Position numbers and translations under genes: made by a program. This document shows positions 9,475 to 18,247 of a stretch of 37,872 bases of DNA, piece after piece (the first letter of the stretch is position 1; each line of letters begins with the position of its first letter). Origin of the DNA: Bradyrhizobiaceae bacterium (lineage in GTDB: Bacteria > Pseudomonadota > Alphaproteobacteria > Rhizobiales > Xanthobacteraceae). The stretch covers positions 1 through 37,872 of the forward strand of contig CANKHJ010000023.1 of the NCBI GenBank assembly GCA_947481635.1, given 5' to 3'. The notes beneath the pieces were generated by a model that saw nothing but the letters and a program-made list of their open reading frames with translations, ran no database searches and was not told the DNA's origin.

Positions 9475-10899
9475 ATGAGCACGTCGGTTCACACTGTTTG
9501 CGATGCAGCCGCGGCGCAAGCGGCGGACCGAAAGCGTAGCCCGAGCCATCCCCGGCTGGTGATCGCGACGACCATCCTGGCGTCGAGCCTGGCGTTCATC
9601 GACGGCTCCGTCGTCAACGTTGGACTGCCGGCGATCGGCGCAAGCTTTCAAGCGGACGCCGCCGGCCTTCAATGGGTGGTGAACCCCTACCTGCTTCCGT
9701 TGAGCGCACTGCTGCTACTCGGCGGCGCGGCGGGCGACCGCTTCGGCCGCCGCCGCCTGCTGGTCGCTGGTGTCGGCCTCTTCGGCCTGGCCTCGCTCGC
9801 CTGCGCGGCGGCGCCCAATCTCACGTTGCTGCTGGTCGCTCGCTTCGTCCAGGGCGCCAGCGCCGCCATGCTGCTGCCAAGCAGCCTGGCGATCCTCGGC
9901 CAGAGCTTCACCGGCGAGGCGAAAGGCCGCGCGGTGGGAATCTGGGCCGCGGCCGGCGCTGCCGCTGGAGCAATCGGCCCGGTCCTTGGAGGCTGGCTCA
10001 TCGATGCCGCAGGCTGGCGGCTCATTTTTCTCATTAACGTGCCGCTGTGTGTCGCGACCGTCGCGTTTGCCTATCTCTATGTCGACGCCGACATCGACGA
10101 TGCGGCAGAACCGCTCGATTTGATGGGAGCGACGCTCGCGACCATGGGGCTCGGCCTCACGACCTGGGCGCTGACGGAAGTCTCCGGGCGAGGCTGGTCC
10201 GCTTTCGCATCGGTCATCCTGGGCGCCGGCATCATCTGCTCGATCCTGTTTCTGATCTGCGAGCGGCGGCTCGGCGACAAAGCCATGATGCCGCTGGCGC
10301 TGTTCGGATCCGCCAGTTTCGTCGGCCTGACACTGCTGACGCTGCTGCTTTACGCCGCGCTCGGTGGGCTGTTTGTTTTGGTCCCCTACGTCCTGATCGA
10401 GGCTGCCGGCTACAGCGCAACGCAGGCCGGCGCCGCATTGTTGCCGCTGCCGCTTGTGATCGCGCTGGCGTCGCCGGCGGCCGGCGCGCTGTCGGCGAGA
10501 ACCGGGCCGCGATGGCCGCTGGTCATCGGCTCGGTCATCGTCGCACTCGGATTCTTGCTCACGCTTCGGATCGGACCTGACACCAGCTATTGGCTGAACG
10601 TCCTGCCGGCGATGATCGTCATTGCGCTGGGTCTCGCTGGCGCCGTTGCGCCACTGACGACGGCGGTGCTGATGTCAGTGGATAATCGTCATACCGGTGC
10701 GGCCTCCGGACTCAATAGCGCGGTCGCACGCACCGGCGGCCTTTTGGCGACGGCCCTGATCGGTACCGTGCTTGCTTCGACCGGACCGGCTCTGATGTCG
10801 GCATTCGGCGTTGCTGCCATGGTCGGAGCAGGACTCTGCGTCGGCGCATCGCTCAGCGGTCTACTTTTGATCGCGCAAGATGCGCCCGGCGATAAATAA
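9475..10899 (+). CDS. MFS transporter, DHA2 (EmrB/QacA-like) family
   Basis: A 474-residue membrane protein with about 14 predicted membrane helices. The early motif D-G-S-V-V-N-V (helix 1) and GDRFGRRR after helix 2 are typical of the drug:H+ antiporter-2 family, and WAAAGAAAGAIGPVLGGWL matches motif C of exporters. It likely exports a small organic compound by proton antiport. The ATG at 9475 is preceded by GGAG; an in-frame TTG at 9463 is less likely. Its TAA stop (10897-10899) directly abuts the stop of the convergent gene (10902-10900), so the two genes end with no space and no room for a separate terminator. Confidence 0.88.
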   Translation: MSTSVHTVCDAAAAQAADRKRSPSHPRLVIATTILASSLAFIDGSVVNVGLPAIGASFQADAAGLQWVVNPYLLPLSALLLLGGAAGDRFGRRRLLVAGVGLFGLASLACAAAPNLTLLLVARFVQGASAAMLLPSSLAILGQSFTGEAKGRAVGIWAAAGAAAGAIGPVLGGWLIDAAGWRLIFLINVPLCVATVAFAYLYVDADIDDAAEPLDLMGATLATMGLGLTTWALTEVSGRGWSAFASVILGAGIICSILFLICERRLGDKAMMPLALFGSASFVGLTLLTLLLYAALGGLFVLVPYVLIEAAGYSATQAGAALLPLPLVIALASPAAGALSARTGPRWPLVIGSVIVALGFLLTLRIGPDTSYWLNVLPAMIVIALGLAGAVAPLTTAVLMSVDNRHTGAASGLNSAVARTGGLLATALIGTVLASTGPALMSAFGVAAMVGAGLCVGASLSGLLLIAQDAPGDK

Positions 10900-12603
10900 T
10901 CAATGCGTGCTGAAGATCGCCTGATAGGCCGCGACGGCCTTGCGGGTGGCGGCGAGTTCATCAGCGGTCGGATTGTCCGGATCCTTGGCCGGCGGCAGGC
11001 TGCCGAGCTTGAGCAGGCAGGCCATCAACAGCATCCGCGCCTTGGTCGATGTGAGGTTCGAACCCGGAATGAAATACGGGTGCGGATCGGCAAAGCCTTC
11101 CGGATTGCCGCGGCCGACACGGACCACCGGCAGCCCGCTGAAGATCGCGCGTTGCAGCACCGCCTGCCGCACCGAGGACGTCATCGAGCCGTAAGGAGAC
11201 AGACCTTCGGTGACAAACCCGCCCAGACGGTTCAGACGCAGTTTCTGCTCCACCCGGATGGTGAGATCCTCGGTGACCGACGCGTCATCGAAATAGTCTT
11301 CCGCGGTATAACTGCCGTCCTTGACGATGGAGACCGACGGGATTGCCGACTCCAACAGGTCTCCGGAATTGTCGCGGATCGTGACGTCGGCGCGCATCAG
11401 GCGTCCGTTGTCGATCCGAACGACGGGCACCGAAGACGGAATCTTGCTCAGGTTCACGTCGGATCGATAAGTGTGGCGCAAAGCGGGAAGATAATGCAGC
11501 ACGGCGGCGCCGTGATAGCCCATTCCCCCCAGCACGCCGCCATGTCCGCCGGTCGCGGCGTAGCCACCCGGCCGCGCGTCCATCTTCATCACTTCGCGCG
11601 CGGCGAAAATCCGCTGCTCCTGCAGGACGATCACGCCCGCACGGTTACGGCCATTTTCGTCGGCCCAGACGCGCGAAGCGATGTACTCGACCGAGTCCGT
11701 CAGGTTCTTCGGGCCGTCGTTGCTCAATTCGCCGTGCGGACGTTGTGCGGCGTTTCCGCAGATCGGCACCGTGGTATCGATCAGCAGGTTGAACCAATAG
11801 GCCGTCTCCTCGACCTGAGGACTGCCCTGGGTGAAGATCGCGCCGGCGTATTTTCCAGTGTCGAGCACGCGTCGTGTCGCGTTGGTGAGCCGTGCCAGTG
11901 ATGGCCGTGGCGGCGACTCGCCGAGATGAAACGGCTTGTAGGCGTAGAAATCCTTGCCGCGGATTTCCGGCGGGATATCGCCCTCCCCCACATCGGTTCG
12001 CTGCGCGTGCGCAAGTCCCCGTGTATATCCGCCGGTCGGCAGCACGCGATAGAAATCGACGTCGGCGATGGCCGAAATCGCGTTGCCGAGGCCAGCCGCG
12101 TTGATCGAGAGGCGGTCGATCTCTTCAAAGCTACGCGACCCGTCGGGATAGAAGCCCTGGCGCGCCTGATCCGGCGTCGCACCAGCCGTCGTGCATTCCT
12201 CTTCCCAGGCTGCGCCATCGGCTTGCCGCGCCATGTAAGGCAGCGGATAGAGGCCGTCATCCGGATTGAGCTCGACTTCGAAGACCGGCTTGTCCTGAGG
12301 GCTGGTGCGCTCCTTGTTGAACACGCCCTTTGCGTCGAGATAGCCGTCCGGCGGTCCGTAGAGTGGCGCCGCATCGGCCTCGAGCGGGTGCGCCGAAAAG
12401 CATTCGACATAGACTTTTGCCGGCGCCGCGAGCCGCTGCGCGCGCAGCACATCGAAGCGGGCCGCGCTGCCATTCGGATTGGCGCGCAACGGCAGGCCGT
12501 ATTTCAAGCGCGCCTTGTTCGACGTCACCAGCGGCGGGGAGTTCTGGATCGTTGCGGTCGGACCCGCGAGATGCGCGATCTTGACCTTGGTCTCGTTCGT
12601 CAC
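10900..12603 (-). CDS. Large asparaginase-like protein with altered catalytic motif
   Basis: A 567-residue protein, against about 330 for ordinary L-asparaginases. Pieces of the asparaginase fold are recognisable: KIAHLAGPTATI (residues 8-19), in place of the usual GGTIAG; GAIFTQGSPQVEETAYWFNLL (254-274), in place of the usual THGTDT-EETAYF; RIFAAREVMK ending in a conserved-looking Lys340; and a C-terminal domain with GFVTEGL, GLPVVRVGRG and LTSTKARMLLMACL. Between these are insertions (about 40-235 and 370-440). The usual Thr-Asp pair is replaced by Ser261-Pro262. It may hydrolyse another amide or be inactive. The start is the GTG at 12603, since GGAGG lies just upstream; an ATG at 12627 has no site. 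Last gene of the importer operon. Confidence 0.7.
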   Translation of the reverse strand: MTNETKVKIAHLAGPTATIQNSPPLVTSNKARLKYGLPLRANPNGSAARFDVLRAQRLAAPAKVYVECFSAHPLEADAAPLYGPPDGYLDAKGVFNKERTSPQDKPVFEVELNPDDGLYPLPYMARQADGAAWEEECTTAGATPDQARQGFYPDGSRSFEEIDRLSINAAGLGNAISAIADVDFYRVLPTGGYTRGLAHAQRTDVGEGDIPPEIRGKDFYAYKPFHLGESPPRPSLARLTNATRRVLDTGKYAGAIFTQGSPQVEETAYWFNLLIDTTVPICGNAAQRPHGELSNDGPKNLTDSVEYIASRVWADENGRNRAGVIVLQEQRIFAAREVMKMDARPGGYAATGGHGGVLGGMGYHGAAVLHYLPALRHTYRSDVNLSKIPSSVPVVRIDNGRLMRADVTIRDNSGDLLESAIPSVSIVKDGSYTAEDYFDDASVTEDLTIRVEQKLRLNRLGGFVTEGLSPYGSMTSSVRQAVLQRAIFSGLPVVRVGRGNPEGFADPHPYFIPGSNLTSTKARMLLMACLLKLGSLPPAKDPDNPTADELAATRKAVAAYQAIFSTH

Positions 12604-12688
12604 GTCCGTCCTCCAGCGCTGATGCAAACCAATTCAGTGGACCACAGGCTTCTTCGAGCCAGACGCCTGAGTCCGGCCGCTTGCGCGG

Positions 12689-13681
12689 TCACGCCTCCGG
12701 TATCAGCCCGGGAGGCAGGTCCGCGCAATAACGCGCGATCTCACCAGCCGTCGTGAACCAGACGTTTTTTTGCGCCTTCGGATGCGTCACACAATGCTTC
12801 AAGGCCTTCCGGACGGGCCTGAGCCGAAACGGCTGACCCGACACAAACGGATGAAGGGACACGGCCATGACAAGCGGTTGAAGCTCCGACTGCTCAATCA
12901 TTTCGTCGAACTGATCGACGATCATGTCGGCGAACTCACGTCCGCTGTGATCCCGGACAACATTCGTGCCGAGATCATTCAGTTCCATTGGATAGGGAAC
13001 CGACAGGATACGTCCAGCCCGCGTCTTCATCCAGATCGGCTGATCGTCGACCGGCCACCCGAGCGAGTAGCTGTATCCTGCCTCGACAAGGAGGTCGGGG
13101 GTGGCTCGCGTCTCGACGCCGCCAGGCCCGACCCAGCCGCCGGGATGCTCCTTGAAGGTTCTGGTCAGAATTTCCGTCGCCTCCGCGATAAAGCGTGCCT
13201 CATCATGTTCCCACACGTCGAGAAGAAACTCTGCGTTGGTTCGGCCGTGACCGCAAATGTCGTCGCCACGCTCGACGATCTTTGCCACGATCTCCGGATA
13301 ATTTTCGCAGGCGAGGCTGTTCATCAACACCGTCGCAGGCAACCCCAGCGACTTGAGCGAATCGAACAACCGCCACACTCCGACCCTGAGCCCATAGTCG
13401 CGCCAGGCGTAGTTGCGTTGGGTCTGCCGTCCAGCGACGCCGTAATGCGGGTCGACCCCAAACCCGCTCATGAACGCGAATTGCTCGACGCTGAGCGCGA
13501 TGTAGAAAGCCAGTCTCTTCTCCGATGGCCAATGATAGGCCGGCCGGTGTTCGATCGCGGAATACGGATATCGATTGTGAGTTGGCAGTTTAAGCATGTC
13601 GACCATTTCCCAAATGTCAGGATGAAATGACGAACGTCCGGCGACGGGCTCAACGTGCCTGTCAGGCGCCGATCGCTCCAT
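12689..13681 (-). CDS. Polysaccharide deacetylase-fold protein, PuuE-like group
   Basis: A 330-residue NodB/CE4-fold protein. It carries YGLRVGVWR (residues 96-104) and GDDICGHGRTN (His145), which match the layout of the PuuE allantoinase group (Y-G-S-R-V-G-V-W-R and the C-H-G box), and a late SLHPFVSGQPFR motif. The Asp-Asp metal motif of true sugar deacetylases is missing (SVEQFAF in its place). PuuE enzymes open a ring amide bond without metal, so an amide or ureide substrate is more likely than a sugar; this is inference. Start 13681 is preceded by AGAGG and overlaps the permease gene by 20 bases; an ATG at 13708 is also in frame. Confidence 0.78.
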   Translation of the reverse strand: MERSAPDRHVEPVAGRSSFHPDIWEMVDMLKLPTHNRYPYSAIEHRPAYHWPSEKRLAFYIALSVEQFAFMSGFGVDPHYGVAGRQTQRNYAWRDYGLRVGVWRLFDSLKSLGLPATVLMNSLACENYPEIVAKIVERGDDICGHGRTNAEFLLDVWEHDEARFIAEATEILTRTFKEHPGGWVGPGGVETRATPDLLVEAGYSYSLGWPVDDQPIWMKTRAGRILSVPYPMELNDLGTNVVRDHSGREFADMIVDQFDEMIEQSELQPLVMAVSLHPFVSGQPFRLRPVRKALKHCVTHPKAQKNVWFTTAGEIARYCADLPPGLIPEA

Positions 13682-14705
13682 TGTTGCCTCTGGCTTGTCC
13701 AAGTCCACGCGAGAGACCGACTGCCAGCAGTAGCGCTCCGCCGTTGAAGAGCTGCTCGACGAAGGACGGGACGCCGGACAACGTCAAACCGCTCACCACG
13801 ATCGCAACGAAGAACACGCCCAGGATCGTGCCAAGGATATTGAACCGCCCGGGCTGGATGGTCGTCGCACCGAGATACACCGCGGCAAGCCCAGGGAGCA
13901 GCAAGCCCGGCCCGTCAAGCGGGTTCGCTCCGCCCGACCGTGCCGTCAGAAGGAGCCCGGCCAGGCCCGCGAGCGCACCGGTCAGCGTGAATACGAGAAA
14001 TGTCAGCCGCTCGACCGGAAGGCCAACGAGGCGCGCCGCCGACCGGTTGCTGCCGATCATGCGCAGGTAGCGCCCGAACGGGGTCTTCTCGATCAGGTAC
14101 CACGACAACGCCGCGACCACGATCAGCAGGAAGGTGATGCGCGGAATGCTGAACCACTGGAGCGAGCCGAAGTCGGTCAGCGCCCGGGAGATGCCGGTAT
14201 TGATCGACAGCCCCTTGGTGTACCACTGCACCGAACCACCCATCAGCGTCATGCCGGCCAGCGTCACGATGATCGCATCCAGTCCGAGGATCGCGATCAG
14301 ATAGCCGTTGATCATGCCGACCAGCAGGCCGGCGCCGAGCGCGACCATGATCGCAACCGGGAGCGGTGCGTCGAAGTGAGACATCGCCGCGGTGGTCGCT
14401 ACCGAGGCGAGCCCGGCAATCGAGGCGACACTGAGATCGAGTTGTCCGACCATCAGCGGCAGGGTGAAGGCGATGGCGACGATGCAGAGCGTCACCTCGC
14501 CGCCCATGATGTTGATGATATTGGCGTGCGTCGCGAAGATCGGCGCACTTTTCGGCAGCAGGCTGAAGACGATAATCACGACCGCGAGCAGCACCACCAG
14601 GCCATAGCGCTCCGCGGCCGCCAGCAGCCGGCGCTCCGAATGGTTCGCCGCCGTCGACGGAGCGTATTCGACCACACCTGTCTCTGTCGTGTCAGGCGCG
14701 CTCAT
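13662..14705 (-). CDS. ABC transporter permease, RbsC-like (CUT2 family)
   Basis: A 347-residue integral membrane protein with about 8-10 hydrophobic helices and typical RbsC-family segments: VGQLDLSVASIAGLASV, the QWYTKGLSINTG region, RYLRMIGSNRSAARLVGLPVERL (the cytoplasmic coupling loop) and GGANPLDGPGLLLPGLAAVYLGATTI. It forms the membrane channel of an importer with the ATPase and binding protein upstream. The start at 14705 overlaps the end of the ATPase gene by 14 bases and is preceded by GGAG at a spacing of 9. CUT2 importers usually carry sugars, but related systems carry purines, autoinducer-2 and other compounds. Confidence 0.9.
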   Translation of the reverse strand: MSAPDTTETGVVEYAPSTAANHSERRLLAAAERYGLVVLLAVVIIVFSLLPKSAPIFATHANIINIMGGEVTLCIVAIAFTLPLMVGQLDLSVASIAGLASVATTAAMSHFDAPLPVAIMVALGAGLLVGMINGYLIAILGLDAIIVTLAGMTLMGGSVQWYTKGLSINTGISRALTDFGSLQWFSIPRITFLLIVVAALSWYLIEKTPFGRYLRMIGSNRSAARLVGLPVERLTFLVFTLTGALAGLAGLLLTARSGGANPLDGPGLLLPGLAAVYLGATTIQPGRFNILGTILGVFFVAIVVSGLTLSGVPSFVEQLFNGGALLLAVGLSRGLGQARGNNGAIGA

Positions 14706-16275
14706 GAACATGTTCTCCGTTTAGCGCTTCCGGCATACCGCCATAGACCGCGCGAGCGATGCGCTCGGCGGTGAGATCCGCCCCGGACAGGCGGGACGAG
14801 ACTCGTCCGGCGCTGAGGACGGCGACACCGTCGCTCACCCGCGCAAGTTCGTCATAATCGTCGCTCACGACCAGCACCGCGGTGCCGGCTTGTGCAGCGT
14901 TGCGGATCAGAGCATGGATGTCTTCGCGCGCGCCGACATCGACACCCTGGGTCGGGTTATCGAGCAGCAGGACCTTGGGTTGTGTGCGCAGCCATCGCGC
15001 CAGCACCATCTTCTGCTGATTGCCGCCGGACAACGCGGTTGGCGGCAGGCTCAGGTCCGTGGCCTTGATGCTGAACGTCGTCAGTAAGGCCTTGGACTCT
15101 TCGTTCTGCCGGCCCGCCTGAAGCACTCCGCGACGCCAATAGCGGCCCACGACGCTGGCAGCCAGATTGTTGTCGAGCGTCATGCTGCGGAACAGCGCGT
15201 CCTTCCCGCGGTCCTCCGGAACCAGCGCAATGCCGCCCGTAACCGCCTCGCCCGGACTGCGCAGCCGCGCCGGCTTGCCGTCAATGGCCATCGTTCCCTC
15301 TTCGGCCTGGAGGTCGCCGAACATATAGCGCAGCAATGTGGTCCGCCCCGATCCAAGCAGGCCCGCGATGCCGAGCACCTCGCCTTCACGGAGGTCGATG
15401 TCCAGATTGCGCAATGGGCCCAGGCACAGGCCATGCACCTGCACGATCGTCGGCCGCTCAGCCAGAACACGATCGGGACGGTGGACGACGTCGGCGAGCT
15501 TGCGGCCCGCGACCAGTTCTCCCAAGGTGATCTCGTCCAGGCCCTTGGTCGGCCGGCTGACAATCCTGGTTCCATCGCGGAGCACGGTGACGGTCGAGCA
15601 CAGGCTGAGCACTTCGGGCAGCCGGTGGCTCACGAACAGGATCGATTGTCCTCCAGCCGCAAAGCGCCGCAGCGCGGCAAACAGCAATTCGACCTCACCG
15701 CGCGGCAATGCCGCGGTCGGCTCGTCGAGAATGAGAAATCCGCCACCGTCATCCTCGGCGCGGTCCTGCAATGCCCGACCGATGGCGACCATGGTTCGGG
15801 TGGATGGCCGAAGCCTGGACATCCGGGTGTTCGGCGATGCGTCGATATCGAAACGCGCAAGCGTGCGCCGCACATGCTCGCGCCACAGCGCTGTCTTCAC
15901 CCGACAACCAAACCCGGTGAGATAGCCGTGCCCGGCGGCAAGATTATCGGCGACGCTCATGTCAAGAAACACGCCCGGATCCTGGTGCACCACGCGGATG
16001 CCGGCATCATAGGCGGCGCGCGGCGACCATGATTGGGTCGAAAATGAATCCGGCCCGACCTGGATCAGCCCATCGCCATCGGCCTTCTCGATCCCGGCCA
16101 GGATCTTGATCAGCGTCGATTTGCCGGACCCGTTTCCGCCCAGCAAGGCATGGATCTCGTGCCGGAAGACCGCAAGGCTCACGTCATTCAGCGCACGCGT
16201 GCGCGTGTAATGCTTTGAAATGTTGGAAGCGCTCAGGACGGAGGCTTGCGCCTCCGTCCCGGATCGAAACGTCAT
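14692..16275 (-). CDS. ABC transporter ATP-binding protein, RbsA-like (two ATPase domains)
   Basis: A 527-residue protein with two nucleotide-binding domains. Domain 1 has Walker A GGNGSGKST near residues 48-56 and Walker B FLILDEPTAALP, but its signature is unusual (MSRLRPSTRTMVAIGRAL rather than LSVAQQQ). Domain 2 has the degenerate Walker A typical of this family (GLLGSGRTTL), the signature LSGGNQQKMVLARWL, Walker B VLLLDNPTQGVD and a late VVSDDYDELARVSD switch. It drives the RbsB/RbsC-type importer. It starts three bases after the stop of the binding protein gene, so the two are translationally close. Confidence 0.92.
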   Translation of the reverse strand: MTFRSGTEAQASVLSASNISKHYTRTRALNDVSLAVFRHEIHALLGGNGSGKSTLIKILAGIEKADGDGLIQVGPDSFSTQSWSPRAAYDAGIRVVHQDPGVFLDMSVADNLAAGHGYLTGFGCRVKTALWREHVRRTLARFDIDASPNTRMSRLRPSTRTMVAIGRALQDRAEDDGGGFLILDEPTAALPRGEVELLFAALRRFAAGGQSILFVSHRLPEVLSLCSTVTVLRDGTRIVSRPTKGLDEITLGELVAGRKLADVVHRPDRVLAERPTIVQVHGLCLGPLRNLDIDLREGEVLGIAGLLGSGRTTLLRYMFGDLQAEEGTMAIDGKPARLRSPGEAVTGGIALVPEDRGKDALFRSMTLDNNLAASVVGRYWRRGVLQAGRQNEESKALLTTFSIKATDLSLPPTALSGGNQQKMVLARWLRTQPKVLLLDNPTQGVDVGAREDIHALIRNAAQAGTAVLVVSDDYDELARVSDGVAVLSAGRVSSRLSGADLTAERIARAVYGGMPEALNGEHVHERA

Positions 16276-16278
16276 GAC

Positions 16279-17421
16279 CTACTTGCCCCAGACAGCCCGA
16301 TATGCCGCCTTGAAGTCGACAGCAGAGCGATAATTGCCTGACGCCGGCAGGTTATTGTCGGCATCGATGAGCTTGAAGCCGATGCCCGCTGGAGCCGGCT
16401 CAGCGCCCGCCAAGACCCGGTTCATGGTGTCCGCCGACGCCCAGCCGATCCACTGCTGATCCGAGGCAACAGCGACCGACTGCCCACGTTTCTCGCGGAC
16501 CAGATTCAGGTTCGCCTCGAAGCCCTCCGAACCGATCACCAGAATGCTCGAAGCCTTTCCGGCCAGGACGACCGCCTGCCCCACGCCACTGGTGACGAAG
16601 GAGTCGAACGGCACACGGACGACCTTGACGTCGCCGGCGCCGAGCAGCGCCGTGTTGGCCTTGCGCGCAAAGCCGGTCGGCGTTCCGTAATCCGACAGCG
16701 CGATATCCGCATTCTGCACCTCACAGGTGGTGCATTTCGCGATCTCGGTTTCGAAACCCTTGGTGATCTGGATCGCGAAGGTGTTGTCGACAAAGCGGAA
16801 GTTCAGAATCTTCGCCGTGCCGTTGGTCTTGGCGACGATGTAGGCGGCCTGAGCCACGCCCTCGGCCTGGCCGAATGCCGCAAGATCCGGCGTCGTGGTG
16901 GAATAGCGCATCGTCGTCATCAACGACGGATCGTCGGCGCAGGTGAAGCTGTTCTGACCGACAACCTTCACACCGGCAGCCTTGGCCTCACGGAGCGGCT
17001 GGCTGACGATGCCGCAATCGATCGACACGACGATCAGGCCATCGGCCTTGGCCGCGATCGCCTGCCGGATGCCTTTTTCATAGCCGCCATTGGCGTTGAA
17101 GGCGCCATCGACCAGGGTCACGTCCCAGCCCAGCGTCTTGCCGGCTTCCACCGCGGCGTTGGTCTGCAACGAACATCCGGGCACGGCCTGGCCGCAGGAC
17201 ACGACGTAGAGAGACTTGCCGGGAACCGCCTTCGGACCCGATGTCGGCGGTGCCGTCTCTGTCCCCGCAATATACCGGGCGACCGTCGCTTTCGCCGCCG
17301 CAACGTCTGCTTCCGCGCCGATCGCAACGTTCGACCATAGCGCCGCGGACGTCACGCCCATCGCCAACACAGCGGCTGCCGCTCGCGTACGCGGGTGTCT
17401 GAGATACTGGATAGATGACAT
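16279..17421 (-). CDS. ABC transporter periplasmic binding protein, RbsB-like
   Basis: A 380-residue periplasmic-binding protein of the ribose/type I group. It begins with a basic region and hydrophobic signal (AAAAVLAMGVTSAALWSNVAIGAEA, cleavage probable after about residue 35). The mature part has the KSLYVVSCGQAVPGC strand, AAVEAGKTLGWDV, GIRQAIAAKADGLIVVSIDC and TPTGFARKANTALL, the usual scaffold. Four cysteines in the mature chain suggest disulfides. The ligand is unknown. ATG at 17421 is chosen because GGA lies about 10 bases upstream; the frame is open to an ATG at 17466 that touches the SDR gene stop but would precede the signal with a long basic tail. Confidence 0.88.
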   Translation of the reverse strand: MSSIQYLRHPRTRAAAAVLAMGVTSAALWSNVAIGAEADVAAAKATVARYIAGTETAPPTSGPKAVPGKSLYVVSCGQAVPGCSLQTNAAVEAGKTLGWDVTLVDGAFNANGGYEKGIRQAIAAKADGLIVVSIDCGIVSQPLREAKAAGVKVVGQNSFTCADDPSLMTTMRYSTTTPDLAAFGQAEGVAQAAYIVAKTNGTAKILNFRFVDNTFAIQITKGFETEIAKCTTCEVQNADIALSDYGTPTGFARKANTALLGAGDVKVVRVPFDSFVTSGVGQAVVLAGKASSILVIGSEGFEANLNLVREKRGQSVAVASDQQWIGWASADTMNRVLAGAEPAPAGIGFKLIDADNNLPASGNYRSAVDFKAAYRAVWGK

Positions 17422-17466
17422 GGAAGGCTTTCCTTTCTGTTGTGTAAGACGACGCGTCGACACCAT

Positions 17467-18231
17467 TTAATAGGCGACCACGCTTTGACCGCCACAGGCC
17501 ACGAGATCGTGGCCCATGACAAAACTGGCTGAATCCGAAGCTAAAAATAGTATGACTTCGACCACTTCATCCGTCGAGGCCAGCCGGCGCGCGATCGTGT
17601 TGCCGTTGGCGATTTCCGACAACGTCGCGGCAGGATCGGGCGATGCATCGATCGCCGCGCGCACCGACGGCGTGTCGATGGCGCCAGGCGAAACCGAATT
17701 GATGCGCACTTTCGGGCCATAGTCGCGCGCGAGTTGTCGCGTGAGGCCGACGATTCCGGCTTTCGCCGCCGAATAGGCCGCGAAGTCCGGAGCCGCGATG
17801 CGCGCCAGCGAAGATGCCACGTTGACGATGGTGCCTCCCCGGCCGGTCATTGACGGCAGCACCTCTCGACAGAAATAGAATGTGCCGGTCAGGTTGCGAT
17901 CGAGGCAATGGCGCCATTCTTCGTCGGTGGTCTCATGCGCCGCCTTGACGAGCGCCCCGCCTGCGGAATTGACCAGCACATCGATCGCTCCGAGGCCCGC
18001 GACAATGGCCGCGACGGCCAGTCGCACTTGAGCCGAGTCAGCGACGTCGGCAGGCGCGGCAAGAGCCACGCCGCCGGCACGTTCGATCTCAAGCACGGTC
18101 TCAACGAGCGCGGATCGATTGACATCGACGCAGCCGACCTTTGCGCCCTCGCGCGCCAGAGCGAGAGCGGTTCCGCGCCCGAGGCCGGAGGCGGCTCCGG
18201 TGACCACGGCCACCCTGTTTTGAAACCGCAT
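17467..18231 (-). CDS. SDR family oxidoreductase in the importer operon
   Basis: A 254-residue classical SDR: TGAASGLG at residues 11-18, acidic Asp at the end of the second strand (CVDVNRS, NAD preference likely), NSAGG near 89-93, Ser140, Tyr153 and Lys157 (YSAAK). The frame could start at an ATG at 18246, but the ATG at 18231 has GGAG at a spacing of 8 and removes a non-homologous leader. It follows the Fe(II) oxygenase gene closely (stop of which is 18248) and precedes the binding protein. A role in oxidising an alcohol intermediate of the imported compound is inferred from context only. Confidence 0.85.
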   Translation of the reverse strand: MRFQNRVAVVTGAASGLGRGTALALAREGAKVGCVDVNRSALVETVLEIERAGGVALAAPADVADSAQVRLAVAAIVAGLGAIDVLVNSAGGALVKAAHETTDEEWRHCLDRNLTGTFYFCREVLPSMTGRGGTIVNVASSLARIAAPDFAAYSAAKAGIVGLTRQLARDYGPKVRINSVSPGAIDTPSVRAAIDASPDPAATLSEIANGNTIARRLASTDEVVEVILFLASDSASFVMGHDLVACGGQSVVAY

Positions 18232-18247
18232 CGTCGCCGCTCCCATA

